NCBI RefSeq assembly: GCF_947507565.1
Contig: NC_089194.1
Coordinates: forward strand, 1,798,001-1,862,000
Direction of reading: 5' to 3'
Length of the DNA stretch: 64,000 bases
Origin: Oscarella lobularis
Lineage: Eukaryota > Porifera > Homoscleromorpha > Homosclerophorida > Oscarellidae
Position 1 is the first letter of the stretch. Every line of letters starts with the position of its first letter. A model generated the notes under the pieces. The model was not told the origin of the DNA, searched no databases, and saw nothing but the letters and a program-made list of their open reading frames with translations. Both the position numbers and the translations under genes were made by a program. Shown here piece after piece: positions 10,347-21,702 of this stretch.

Positions 10347-11951
10347 TCACAGGGTTTTAATTGTTTTCAGGACTTTCTGGACGTCTGCCGTCGAAAGCTT
10401 TGCATTATAATTGAGAAAGGCCTTCACAACAAAAGATCCACTTTTCCAAGAATCAAAATTCGAGCCGAGAACAAAGCGATCTTTTCTCAAATTATCGTAG
10501 GACCCTCCGGCGGACGAAATCGGCGAATAATAAGTCGTCTCCGTCCAGAATTCGACACCATCGCTTCTCAAATGCAAACCAAAAGGAGCAACGACTCCCT
10601 GCTTAGGCAGAACATTGCTCAGCTTGGTTCCCCTTAAATCAAAAGCAGAAGTGTGCGTTCGACCGCCAAAAAAATCGTTACGAATCGTGAGCCCATCGTC
10701 GCCGCCGGTGCTCGTTTGAAAAATCATCCCTGACGTGCCACTAAGTCCGAAATTTCGAGCGGCGAGCATAACAATCGTCTGATCGGAATACAAAAACGTC
10801 GCACCGCTCCCAGCTATCCCATTCACGTCGAGACCCTGCTTAGCCGTGTAATATTTCGAAGCGATAGTAAGATTCTTTTTATTCTTAATATCAAAATTCG
10901 GCGTAGTCGTCGAGAAAACGTAAAAATTGACGAGTCTCGAGTCGTCAACGAGTGAACCAGGCAGTGCAATAGGCGTCTGGCTTGTCATAAGGCAATAGGT
11001 GAGCGCAGCGTTGCTTGTGTCCTCCGCATCGGCGTCAGGATCAATCCAATACCGACCGTTTAACTTAACACTGAAATGCGTCTTGAGAATAGAGCAGCTA
11101 GCCGCCGCTGAAGTTTGATCGCGACCGTTACCCCCAAGCGATTTTTTAATCGTCATATCGCAGTAGATTCGAATAACGAGACCGTTTCTATCTATGGAAT
11201 AAATGTCGCTGTCTTTTCGAGGCACTTCCGCGCAGGTCGACGGATATTTTAAGGCGTAGGCGAATACAGCTGGCTCTTTGCACGTTCGATTTTGACTGTC
11301 GTAGAGGAGACCTCGTGCATTGCAGTCCAATAGACTCGTCGTGAGTTGCTGCAATTTTATCACTTCGTTGTACAGGTATTCGACTGTTGTGTTTAATTTC
11401 TGAGTGCCGCCAGGCGGCCCCTGCAAACCCGTGGTCCCCGTTTCGCCCTTGGTCCCTTTTATCCCGATCCCCTGTTCGCCTTTCTGACCTTCTGAGCCCG
11501 CTGATCCTTTTGGTCCCTGCTGGCCGCGATCGCCTTTGTTTCCCGCATTTCCTTTGGGTCCTATTGCGCCCTGGATTCCTTGAATTCCGGTGTTTCCTTT
11601 TGGTCCAGTTGGCCCAACTTTCCCGTCGTCTCCTTTCTCGCCTTTTGCTCCTACTAGGCCTATCTGTCCGTCTGATCCATTTCGGCCTTGAACTCCTCTA
11701 TCTCCCTTCTCTCCTCTTTCGCCTTTTATTGACTGGAGCGGTTTTCCGTTGAACAAAATCGTGGCCGATCCACAGGTCGTTATTTCGACGTTTCCCTCGT
11801 TCTTGCCACCCGATATAACAAGATTTCCGCTCTTCGTAATCAGAGAAGGTCGAGACGGTTCGTGTTTGTCGCACAACGACTGCGAAGACGCAGAAAAGAC
11901 GCAGAAAAAAGCGAAAACGACGAACGAGTGCATGGGAAATAACAAAATCAC
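10347..11951 (-). CDS. Secreted collagen-like protein with C-terminal beta-rich globular domain, intronless
   Basis: One uninterrupted frame of 534 codons. An N-terminal signal peptide is clear from residue 7 (MHSFVVFAFFCVFSASS), so Met7 may be the true start. Residues about 77-183 form roughly 35 Gly-X-Y triplets rich in GEKGDR/GPKG, with a single two-residue slip (GIG). Then comes a short helical linker (LNTTVEYLYNEVIKLQQLT), likely for trimerisation, a Cys-containing segment (TCAEVPRKDSD, IRIYCDM, YWIDPD) that loosely recalls fibrillar-collagen C-propeptide motifs, and a roughly 200-residue beta-rich end (GLHLRSDGVEFWTE). It would act in the extracellular matrix as a short-chain collagen. 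The globular domain is not firmly classified; a LamG/lectin-like sandwich is possible. Lack of introns is unusual here. Confidence 0.85.
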   Translation of the reverse strand: MILLFPMHSFVVFAFFCVFSASSQSLCDKHEPSRPSLITKSGNLVISGGKNEGNVEITTCGSATILFNGKPLQSIKGERGEKGDRGVQGRNGSDGQIGLVGAKGEKGDDGKVGPTGPKGNTGIQGIQGAIGPKGNAGNKGDRGQQGPKGSAGSEGQKGEQGIGIKGTKGETGTTGLQGPPGGTQKLNTTVEYLYNEVIKLQQLTTSLLDCNARGLLYDSQNRTCKEPAVFAYALKYPSTCAEVPRKDSDIYSIDRNGLVIRIYCDMTIKKSLGGNGRDQTSAAASCSILKTHFSVKLNGRYWIDPDADAEDTSNAALTYCLMTSQTPIALPGSLVDDSRLVNFYVFSTTTPNFDIKNKKNLTIASKYYTAKQGLDVNGIAGSGATFLYSDQTIVMLAARNFGLSGTSGMIFQTSTGGDDGLTIRNDFFGGRTHTSAFDLRGTKLSNVLPKQGVVAPFGLHLRSDGVEFWTETTYYSPISSAGGSYDNLRKDRFVLGSNFDSWKSGSFVVKAFLNYNAKLSTADVQKVLKTIKTL

Positions 11952-12193
11952 GTGAGACGTTAAACGGGGGAGTTAGAGTAGAGAAGGACGGGGAAAAAGA
12001 CAGTCAACATCAAATTAAAAAAAAAAAAACTATTTATACTTTGATGTTGATTGTGAAGAAGAAGAAACACATCTATCATCTCATACGGGGGAGAAGAAAG
12101 AAAAAGATTTTACTACAGTACTGTACTTAAATTAAAAACGCTAGATACAAGTAAATTCTTAGCGGGGGGAGTGGGGGTACGTGGGGAAATCTC
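11952..12193. other. Intergenic stretch with A-tract and inverted repeat
   Basis: At about 12002-12055 the arms CAACATCAAA and TTTGATGTTGA flank an A-tract and TATTTATA. This sits between the stop of the SIPA1L-like gene and the start of the collagen-like gene (both minus). It may mark the 3' end of the former. No other feature is seen. Confidence 0.4.
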
Positions 12194-15100
12194 TCACAGG
12201 TCAGACGTCATTTGCTGCTCGTTGTACCAGTCAGAAAAATAACGCGATTCGCTACCTGCCGCCGCTCCGTCGCCGCCGTGTTGCCGCAAATTCAAATTTT
12301 CTAACCTTTCCGCTTCCAAATCGCGACGAAGTTGCGCGTTTTCGTCGCGAACCTGTACGCGAGACAATAGAGAGACGACTTTTCTTTTTTTTTTAAAAAA
12401 ACTCGCTCTTACGTTATATAAATCTTCGGTCAATTTTCGAACATGGTCTTCTAGATAGGCTATTCGTAGGAAAGCATCTTCTAAGGGCGTAGCTGCAGTC
12501 AATTCTTCTCGCATCGTTTCCTAAAGAAGTACAAAAGTTAGGAGAACTTTTTTTTTTATTCTCTCTTTACCTTAGAACTGGCGCTGTGTCTTCTCACCAT
12601 CACCGCTCTATTCGTCACACTCGGAGACAAAGAAACTAAATCGGCGACTTGACGCTGACGTTGTTCCGCTAAAAAATCAAATCTAATTCGACGAAAATCG
12701 ACGTATGTTTATTCACACGTACCCGCCCCTGTTGTATCCTGAGGCAAAAGCTCCAAATTCTTCACTCTAGGACGAGTTGGCGTCGGAAGAGTCGACGAAG
12801 AGACGACCGTTTTTTCAGCCGGCTTTTCTCTCTCCAACGTCCTCGCTCTCTCCTCCTCCTCCTTCTCGTCGGCGAGACGATTCGCCGTTTCGACAATGCT
12901 GCCAATGCGACGATCGAAATTCGCCTCGGCGTCCGACGACTCCACGTCGTCTTCCGCCTCTCGATTCGGAACGAGTACTAACTCGCCACAAATACTTGAA
13001 TCACTACTACTACTACTACTATCTTTCTCCTCTCCGTCGTTTTCTGCTGGAACGGATCTTTCTTCTATGAAATTGTCATCGCTATCGGATGACTCGTACG
13101 GGGTTCTGCTGGTGCTAGTGCTAGTGCTGCTCTCGCCACTCTTATCTACCTTAAACCACGACGTGCTTGATAGAGATCCAGCGCTTCTACATAAAAGCAA
13201 TAGAATCTCGTTTAGAAAAAGGGAATTTTGCTTGTAGTTTTTAATTAATTAAGAGCACAGGGCCTACTATAACTATTTCTCTTTCACGTAGAGTAGACTA
13301 ATGGTTGGTCACTAGACTCATGATCTAGGTATGTACGTTCTTTAATAATTTTAGGAGTGTCGAGTTTAAAGACAATAAAGAAATGTATGAAGCTTTTTAT
13401 CCAGAATTATTTCTAAGTCTAGCAGTGTTGGTCCTCACAGGGCCTACTATAGTCCCTAACTATTTCTCTAGTGCGTTTTTTTTTTCTAATGCATGTGATC
13501 TTTTTTTTTACCTTGATTTGATGTGGCGTGGCTTTCTTCTTATGCGATCGGCACTCGCCGGGCGTTTCGTCGTCGAATTCGACGTCGTCACGTGTCGCGG
13601 AATCGTATTGGGAAGTTTCATTAGGACCTTGTCTTCTTTCGCATCTTTTTCTTCACTGGAAGCGACCCTGTGAATCAATTCTGGCGTCACAGACGGAGTA
13701 AAGAGAGACGACCACGAAAGCTGACGACGCAAACGAGTCCTACATAAGCAAAAAATCAACTTCTAGCTTAGTTAGCGTAACGCAACGTAAAATGACGTCA
13801 CAAAGGCAGACGTCCAATTACGTTACGTTGACTAAAAAAACCCGTACCCTCTCGCTTGGCCGTCCACTAGCGGCGGAATAACGATCACGTGAACAGAACC
13901 GGCTATTTGTAAGAGTTGCACAAGATTATCGTACTCCATATCGTGAACGGGCATATCCCCAATCTAACGTCGGCCCACGTGACTTTAATAGAGCCTCACG
14001 ATTGGCTAATTTACCTCAACTAATCGCGAACCCTTTCTCAAGCCCGCTTGATAAACGTAAGAGAACTCGTCGACTTCTCCGACGAGTCCTTGACCGTGGA
14101 GAACGAAGCCAAGTTGCCCGGAACTCGCCGTTTTGCGCAGCTGCATTTCCTGGGCCTAAGAAACACGCGCGCGCGCGGGCGCGCGCTAAGACTAGAAACA
14201 CCGACCCAGGAGTCTCGCCAGGAGTCTCGCCTTACTTCGCATCCGGACGTGACAGCGGCTAGTCGCTTGACAATTTCCTGTATGTCGCCACAGGATTCGC
14301 CGCCGCCGTCGCGCGGCAATTTCACAGTGACAAATTCACCAACATCGTAGTACAATTTGAGACTTGATACGAAAAAAAAATTAGAAATTCATTATTAAAA
14401 TTTTCTTTTTACCTGAATTCTCTCGTTGTCCACCCAATCACCGTTTTCGATGGAATAGAGAAGATGGTCTGCTTTGTGCTCTCGTCCACGAGAACAAAAC
14501 TATCTACGGAAATGCCCAAAACGCACGGAATGCTTTGTTGTCTGCTACTAAAATCGCCCCCCTCCACCTGGCAAACATCCCCGGATAAAATAATAAATAC
14601 AAACGTCGCGTTGGTGTCTTACCAGAACGTGCCACGTGATTGCTCCCTTGACTGCCGTCTCGAGAGTCAAATAAGGTTTGTTTTTGTCGCGTCGTCTCAC
14701 GGCGCGCGAAAAGAGTTTACCTGGGAATGAATGCGCAATTTTTTTCTCTAATGATGCATTCCCGGATTAGTTACCGTAGAGACCAAAGGCTGAGTCCAGC
14801 GTCTGGCTCGTTGAATAACTCTTCGCCAAATCGAGGAGATATTCCTTACGCGTACGTCTCGCCATGTCGGCGAATTTGGCCGATTTTTTCGCGGCGTTTT
14901 CGCCATTGAGAGCTGAAAATGTTCACGAATAATTATTGCCCCCTCCCCCCTCCCCCCCCCCCTCGCTTCGAACCTTTAGTTAGAATAAATTCTCTGAATC
15001 CGGATCCGTGTGAAAAAGTTCCCCCAGACGGAATTTCCGGCCCAAAGAAGGGAATCCCCACACTCCGCGATACGGCAATACTAATTTTAATAGTTTATTA

Positions 15101-17515
15101 AAAGGGGGCCCCCCCTATTAATTAATATTATTAATCCGCTGTACTTGTATTGGGGTCTTTCTCCTCTTGGTGACGTCGACGTGAGAAGACGTACTATGAT
15201 GAAAATGTGCTGAAAATTGGAGCGAATCATGCGAGGGGAAAACGGTTGGGATCCGGGTTCTTGAAAGATGATTGTCACGATGTCGTTGCCAATGTGCCGT
15301 TTCCGTAGAACCTGATTAAATAAATCAATAAATAAAATCAATTTTTTTTAAAAATTGATTTAGCACCTGTTGATCGTTGTTGCGCGTAAACGGAAGCAAA
15401 GTGGACACGTGGAACATGATTTCGAGATCGTGAAACGACGTAAAAACCGAATGGGTCCCCGTGGAGTCGCCTAACAGTAAACCCCAACGTCACACCCACG
15501 CACACAAAAAAAGAAAATATGAAGCACCTTTTGTATCAAGTTGAGCTCTATATCCCTGGAATCCTTTTAGTATGATTTTCTCACCGAGTAGTGTAAGAAA
15601 ATGGTCAAACTCTTCACTTCCGGTCTCTATTTATTTATTTATTTATTATTTATTTATGTAGTGTATACTTTACTAATCGACTTACCGTTCCCATACATTT
15701 CGTCTTCAGATGTCTGACCTGCTTTGCAGTACATGACTCCAATGCGATAGCGCGCGCTAAGCTAAACAAAAAACATAGGTTAATTCTACTTCTATTGGCT
15801 ATTGTGCTCCGTACCCCTTCCTCATCCAATTGCATGAGTCTTTCGGGAACTTTTCCCGTCTGAGCCAATCGCAGGCAAGATAATTGAAGTTCTCCGGCGA
15901 CGAATTCGAGTACGTCTTTCGCTGGCAATCCACGGTTGCCTGGTTTCGTCGACGTTGGAATCGAATCCTCAGGAATGCTGCCTCTCAAAACAATCAACTA
16001 AAAAATTTAGATAAAATCAAAAGAAAAGATTTTCGCGGTTTTTTTTTATTACGTCAGAAGTTCGAACGATGATTCGATATTGAAATTTTTCTCGACCCGA
16101 GTCGGCAGCCATTGGCTCTCGTCGCAGAGAAACGGCAATCGGGCCAAGATTCTCATCGATTCCCGTATAATTCTGATGATCTAAAAGAACCAGTATAATT
16201 ATAGAGATGAAATCCCCCCCCATGAATCTTCGAAGCCCCCACCTTGCCCATAGAAATATTTCCTATAATAAATGGCTCCCTGATCGACAAATTCAAAATC
16301 TCCAAGACCAGTTGGAATCTCTTTAGGAACAGCCTCATCCGGGACAAGCGGACTCATAGCAACGTCATCCTTCTTCAAACCCGGACCATTAGCACCCTCC
16401 TCCTTCGAATTCTTCTCCTCAATTTGATTCTCCTCCATAATCGTCTCATGCGCAGCCATGGAAACGCGCACTCGCCTATAATGAGCGGCCTGAGCGACCA
16501 AAGAGGGTCCCATAGCAACGTTCCCGATTTCATTTCGAAAAAACGGACAGGGAGCGGCGATTTCGTTTCCAACGCCATCGCCTTTATCGCCTTCGTCGAA
16601 TATATCCCCCGTCGTTCCCTTGGCGGCGGCGGAAGCGCCCGTTATCTTTTGAAGTTTGACGTCGGAGACCTTTCCTTGGCTCACTAATTCTCCGAGATTG
16701 AACGCCATGCTTTGGGTATCGAAATGAGCGAGAGAACGTTTCTTCAAACGTTCTAATTCGACTTTATCTATGACACCACGCGATTTTTCGCCGCCGCGCG
16801 ATTTTTCGCCGCCACGTGATTTTTCGTTCTTTTTCGGTGTCGACGAGATTGCTAATTTTCGTTTCGGAGACGAAAGACGCGGCGAATGCGTCGCCATGAC
16901 GATGGAAGATGAATTGAGATGACTCATGGATTCGCTTCCACTACCAATACTCGGTCGTTTGATAGCAATGACAGAATTCCCGTCTCGTTCTGCCACGCCC
17001 ATTCTAGCTAGCCATTGGAGGGGAGAATTTCGATTTATCGACGCTGTCGTCGATATGGAAGCCGTTTTGTTGGAAGACGGGGAATTTTCTCGTTGTTGCG
17101 AATCGTCGCCCATTCCTTCGGAATCTTCCAATTGTTCGGGCGAGTGAAATTGATGTCCGAGAACGGGTCCGGGACTTCGTTGGTCGCCGATTTCTGGCGA
17201 CGGTTTATAATGGGAAAGGAGCGAAAAAAATGAATTTCTCGAGCCCACGCTCGTCATTTTTTTCGGCGCTTTTCTCGCGTTCGTACGTTTTTCCGACGAT
17301 ACGGGTTCTTTCGTTGCGACCACGCCTCCGCTTTTTTCTCGCGTTTGCGTCGTTTGGGAGGCGAGAGAGAGGTCGTCTGGACCGTGCGTTGTCGCGTGTG
17401 CGCCGACGTTGCTCGCTGGCGCGTTCGGGGAGCGATCGAGGGCCTGGGAACGCGATAACCCGATCCCCTCACTCGCCATATTGTTTTCTTTCGCTTCCTC
17501 TTCGTCGCCGCGCAC
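12194..17515 (-). CDS. SIPA1L: SIPA1-like Rap GTPase-activating protein (RapGAP, PDZ, C-terminal coiled coil)
   Basis: Signal-induced proliferation-associated 1-like family; it switches off Rap GTPases at junctions and the cortex. The first exon (to 16199) starts at 17515, or at the in-frame Met 17479 (MASEGIGLS). It carries a Ser-rich region, a triplicated KSRGGE run, then FFRNEIG and [12 protein letters not shown]. Following exons give [42 protein letters not shown], and at about 15290 [17 protein letters not shown], which contains the catalytic Asn of the GND motif. An exon near 14860 ([16 protein letters not shown]) and the PDZ domain ([21 protein letters not shown], near 14040-14110) follow. 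A Ser/Asp-rich tail and a coiled coil ([14 protein letters not shown]) end at [13 protein letters not shown]. Domain order matches SIPA1L1/SPAR. Paralogue assignment within the family is not possible from this alone. Confidence 0.92.
13256..13470. repeat. Short duplicated segment in a SIPA1L-like intron
   Basis: CACAGGGCCTACTATA followed by CTATTTCTCT occurs near 13256 and again near 13434, the second copy with a small insertion. Both lie in the intron between the exons that end near 13200 and begin near 13510. No function is evident. Confidence 0.5.
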
Positions 17516-17769
17516 TTCCTAACGACGATCGATGATCGTTACGCTCTTCGAAAGCTTCCTGCTCGTTCGCCCGTTATATACGACCTCGGGTTGCGGTCGA
17601 GAAGACGCTTTTCTATCCGTCAGACGCACGCTAGATACACACAATGTGCTGCACTCCCGTATCAGAGAATCCTTATCTTTTTTCCTTGGGAGTCGTTCTC
17701 GCTAGAATGTCGCTTCTTTGTCGCTTTGTTTACCCGATTTTGCTTTCGAGTAACACAGTCGTCAAATAG
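17516..17769. promoter_or_regulatory. Divergent promoter region between SIPA1L-like gene and membrane-protein gene
   Basis: This 254-nt gap separates the minus-strand SIPA1L-like start from the plus-strand Met at 17770. A TATATA-like element (GTTATATACGACC, about 17572) could serve either direction. GC content is high near 17540-17640. I infer a bidirectional promoter; no transcript start is visible from sequence. Confidence 0.35.
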
Positions 17770-18967
17770 ATGGCAATCGATCGTCTATGTGGCCTTGTTT
17801 TAGCTTGTTTTCCCTACGTTTCCAGCCAAGACACGACAAACCAATCAACGTCTGTCGTCGTCCAGTACCGGTTTCAATCTCCCACGGCAATGCCCTACTC
17901 ACACGCCAACTCACACACCTCGTCGACGCCGGGATTGACGCATTCGTCATCGATTCAGGACGTCATATCCTCCGCCACCTTGTCTGCGGTCAATCATACC
18001 ACGGCCACGCCCACTTCCATAACACCGACTCCCGTCAAGAAGAAGAACGCCACGAATGATAATGAAAAATTCTTTCCCATAGGTGACGACGAAAAAAATT
18101 AATTAATTAATTAATTAATTTTGTCTCTTCGCGAAGATTTTCGCAATTCTTTGAATAATTCAACGTCGATGACGTCAGATTCAGATGGGCGTGGTTTCTT
18201 TTTAACTTCCAATGGGGGAATCGCTCTGATTATCTTTCTCGTTTTCGCTCTGACGTTCTCCATTGTCACATGCATTCTTCTATTCACGTGGAGAAGGTGA
18301 CAAAGAGGGGTCCTCATGTCTGAGATGATGACAGGTTGCCATAGAGACAACCCGCGTTGCAGTCGAGACGGTCTAAAGGCGGCGCGTTCGTCCTTTTCAA
18401 CGCTTCCCGTCCAGCACGTCTATACAAACAAAGGGTATTTTGATAGTGAGGCTTCCCCTATAAAAGCCCTAGGCTTATGTAATAGAAACTACATATATAT
18501 ATATATAAAGAATACGATTTTTATTTGATCCTGATCGTCGTATTTCTTTCTAAACTATTCGAGAATAGCTACACAGTAAAGAAACCGAGTTGGTTACAGT
18601 ACTTCTTCCTTCAATGCCCCTTTTGTCCCTTATGTAGATGTTCCCAGTCCCCCTTATACTGTATGTATGTACAGTTGTCTACTTCTTACTGTATATTCCC
18701 TGCCCTCTCTTAGAGCTGATGGAACGGCGACAGCTTCCGTTGAAGTTGTCCAAGAGCCTGTAACTATGACAACGAGTGATCGGTATGGTTTTTTGGTGGT
18801 GGGGGAGAGGAGTCGTCTTGAGATTACCTTGTCTTCACAGAAAACGAAAATTGGGTCAGTACGACGGAAGAATGACGGAAGAAGAAATGAAAATCAGTCA
18901 AGGACGCATGAAACGCGTTTCCTTCTTCGACCCGACGAATGACGACGTGTGGGAAAGCGAAATTTAG
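17770..18967 (+). CDS. Small single-pass type I membrane protein with Ser/Thr-rich ectodomain
   Basis: Four exons join in frame. Exon 1 (from 17770) encodes a signal peptide (MAIDRLCGLVLACFPYVSSQ) and a Ser/Thr/Pro-rich stretch with N-glycosylation sequons (NQS, NHT, NAT). Exon 2 (18172-18298) gives one transmembrane helix (GIALIIFLVFALTFSIVTC) followed by WRR. After a roughly 415-nt intron, exon 3 (from 18714) and exon 4 (from 18839) encode a cytoplasmic tail (TEEEMKISQGRMKRVSFFDP) ending DDVWESEI. Total is about 205 residues. The layout looks like a mucin-type surface protein with a conserved-looking short tail, but I do not recognise a family. Frame agreement at all three joints supports the model. 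Confidence 0.65.
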
Positions 18968-19163
18968 ATAGAATAGAAGAAAGACCCTTTTTTTTAAATC
19001 GACAAGCCATAGCATGACAAAGAAACGAATAAACAACAAGACATCCTATGGGCGGAGTCTCGCGAAGAAGATAGAGAGGCAAGCAAGAGGGGAGGAAGCG
19101 GCAGTAGAACAAGAACAGACACAAAAGCAAACGCAATTAGAGGGGATGAGGTATCCGGGATAT

Positions 19164-19850
19164 CTAGGACTTGAGAGCGCTGGCCAAACAACAAGCAAAT
19201 ATGATGCCCATTATCTGTATGAGAGCGAGAGCGATTCCAATGCCGGCGACGGCGATGAGATTATCTTCGATGAATTTCTGGAATTCCGGCTTGCATCCGA
19301 TAGCGTAGTAGACCGTGCACGTTGATCCTGACATGGTCTTACAACAGCTATCCGGGATGGACATGCCGTACATGTTCCAATCCGAGGTCCCGTTCACTCC
19401 GCAGCAACTGAATTTCTCTTGAATCGTGTCCCACGCTTTTCGAACCGGGTCGCTCGTGTTATATTCCTTGATCGTCTTTTCGAGACTTTCGGTGAGCGTG
19501 TCTTCGACTTTGTCGCGATAGACGGCGGCGAGAATGCCGGCGACGATTTCGACGATGAATGTGAGGCAGAGGAGAACGGCGAAGATGAGGAGAGCGATGC
19601 GCGATTCGCAGCACGCGCCGATGCAGCCGAGAAAACCGAGGAGGGTGATCAGACATCCGGCGGCGATGAGAATGTTCGCCGCGTTCGCCCATTCCGTATC
19701 GGCGATCTCGAGGAAGCTGTCGTATTCGATTTTGAGCCAAATTCCGACGCCGAGAACGGTGACGCCGCCGGCCCAGAAGATGAAGTTGAAGATAAAGAGA
19801 AGATACTTGACGATCTTCATGCCCGTGCTTAGATCGTGATCGCTGCCCAT
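19164..19850 (-). CDS. Tetraspanin, intronless coding region
   Basis: Four-pass membrane organiser of about 228 residues. From Met 19850 (MGSDHDLSTG) there are four hydrophobic helices: YLLFIFNFIFWAGGVTVLGV, ILIAAGCLITLLGFLGCIGA, a third rich in LLIFAVLLCLTFIVEIV, and the last IALALIQIMGIIFACCLASA. The large extracellular loop contains the family CCG motif (KFSCCGVNG), a second Cys pair (SCCKTM) and further Cys residues (GSTCTVYYAIGCK), giving a six-cysteine loop. Family length and spacing are normal. A longer in-frame start at about 20015 is possible but would precede the usual short cytoplasmic N-terminus. It lies tail-to-tail with the small membrane-protein gene (stop 18967). Confidence 0.93.
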   Translation of the reverse strand: MGSDHDLSTGMKIVKYLLFIFNFIFWAGGVTVLGVGIWLKIEYDSFLEIADTEWANAANILIAAGCLITLLGFLGCIGACCESRIALLIFAVLLCLTFIVEIVAGILAAVYRDKVEDTLTESLEKTIKEYNTSDPVRKAWDTIQEKFSCCGVNGTSDWNMYGMSIPDSCCKTMSGSTCTVYYAIGCKPEFQKFIEDNLIAVAGIGIALALIQIMGIIFACCLASALKS

Positions 19851-20166
19851 CTTTTCTTTTTTTCTCGGTTGCGCTTCGAGGGAGGAGGATTGGACGACAA
19901 GGAGGAGGCCAACGCCCAAGCGTGAGGAAGAGGAGGCGACTGCCGGGTTACGAATCTTACCACTCGCTCGAGCTATTCGCACTATTCGACTAATTGACCA
20001 ATCGCGTCGCTTCAACGAAGCGAGCGTTAACCTATCAACGAACAGATATCAAAGCACGTGATCCGACTAGGTTCCGTTCACTGTGACGTCATTTCTTCAC
20101 AACGGGTGGCAAGCTGGAAGGGAGACAATGCAATGGCCGAGCCGGGGGGCGGACGGTCGACGTTTC
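19851..20166. other. Intergenic: tetraspanin 5' region and SART1 3' region
   Basis: This gap of about 316 nt lies between two minus-strand genes. It contains the tetraspanin upstream sequence (a CT-rich run near 19870-19930) and the end of SART1. No further feature is supported. Confidence 0.4.
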
Positions 20167-21667
20167 TCACCTCGCAAATTTTCGTGCTCCGCCACTAAGC
20201 ACGACGAATGGAGCGTGCGATTGCTTCTGCTTTTCTTGCATCATAGCAACGGTGTTGAGGGGCGTGTCCGTGCAGCTCATCTTCTTCAGCATCTATCAAA
20301 GAAAACAAAAGCCCGTACATCACGAGTCCCGCGCGTGTTAGGCACCCGCCTCTCTATGTACTACAGTACTTACTTCCGTGTCTTGCTTTTTCTTCGATCT
20401 TTTCTCCAATTTCAGTTTTCCCGGATTCTTCCCGTGGAATTTGTGAGACATAAATCGAAACGCCTAGTCACAAGACCCATACAATTTTTATAAAGCAAAT
20501 ACGTATATATAAAGACCTCTTTGGGCGTCATTTCATCGCCCTTGTCATTGATATACTTTATATTGACTTTGGGCTTATAATCGGACTTTTCCCTAAAGCT
20601 CCCCCCATCGAAACGATCCCCCCTTCGATCGCGGAATTCCCTCTGGAACATAGCCTCCCTGGACGACCAATTACCGCTCTCTACATCCTTAATTTCTAGA
20701 CTCACGTGGACGCTTCCACGACGACGTGTTTCGCGCTGTCTCGCTCCACAAATTCGAATTTTTTATCGAATTTTTTCTTCTGTTCCGGCGCGTCGATGAG
20801 CCCCTTTCTCGACGCTATTTGAAGCGCCGCTCCGATGCTCGATCCCACGACCGGTTCCGCTTCAAATCCGGCTGACGTAGCGTGGTCTTCTTTCTTGTCG
20901 TCTTGACTGGATTCTTCAATAGCCTCTTCCCAGCTTTCACTATATTCTACTTCCTAGAGAAAAGCGTCATAGAAGGGGAAACGCGTGCTCTCTCTCTCTC
21001 GCCATTTTCTCTTCCTCAATTTTAACAGGCCTTGGCCTGGAATCTGATTAAATAAATACATAAATTAATAAAATCTCTATAATTAATTATAGATACCTTC
21101 TTGACTGCTGGTTTCTCCTACGGTGCGACAGAATTCTGCAATTGAACTTAATTCAATTTTTCCCGAAGTCGGTTTTTCGTCCACTGGCTCCTTTTTCAGT
21201 GACGTCACTTTGGCTAGAATTTCTTCCACCTAAAACGACGATAGATAATAAATAAAAAATCGATTTTTTTTCTCCTCCTCACGTTTTTTATTCCTTCGTC
21301 TTTTCGTGTCTGAAGTCGTCTTGATCTGCAACAAAGTTGCAATCAATAAATAGATTTTTTAATTTTTACCTTTCGAGAGCTTTTTGGAGTTCCGCTTCGG
21401 CTTCGTCGTCTTCCGACAAGACAATTCCTATACGAAAAAAAGTTTCTAGAAATCAATAATTAATTAATTTAATTACCATCGTCGTCGTCGTTTCGACGAA
21501 TTGAAAATATTTCGTCTCTATCTTCTTCTTTCTTCACCTTTGCTTTTGCATCCGTTTCTCTTTCGGATCTTTTTCTCTTTCTAAGGAACAAGTAGACTGA
21601 TGACGTCACGTTCTAATAAGCCAGCTAACTCTTTCTTCTTCTTCTTGGGTCTCTTAAACCGAACCTA

Positions 21668-21702
<35 letters not shown>

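Noticed and set aside
19419..19839. Plus-strand frames over the tetraspanin gene
   Set aside because: The minus strand encodes a complete tetraspanin with CCG motif; the plus frames have biased, family-less composition.
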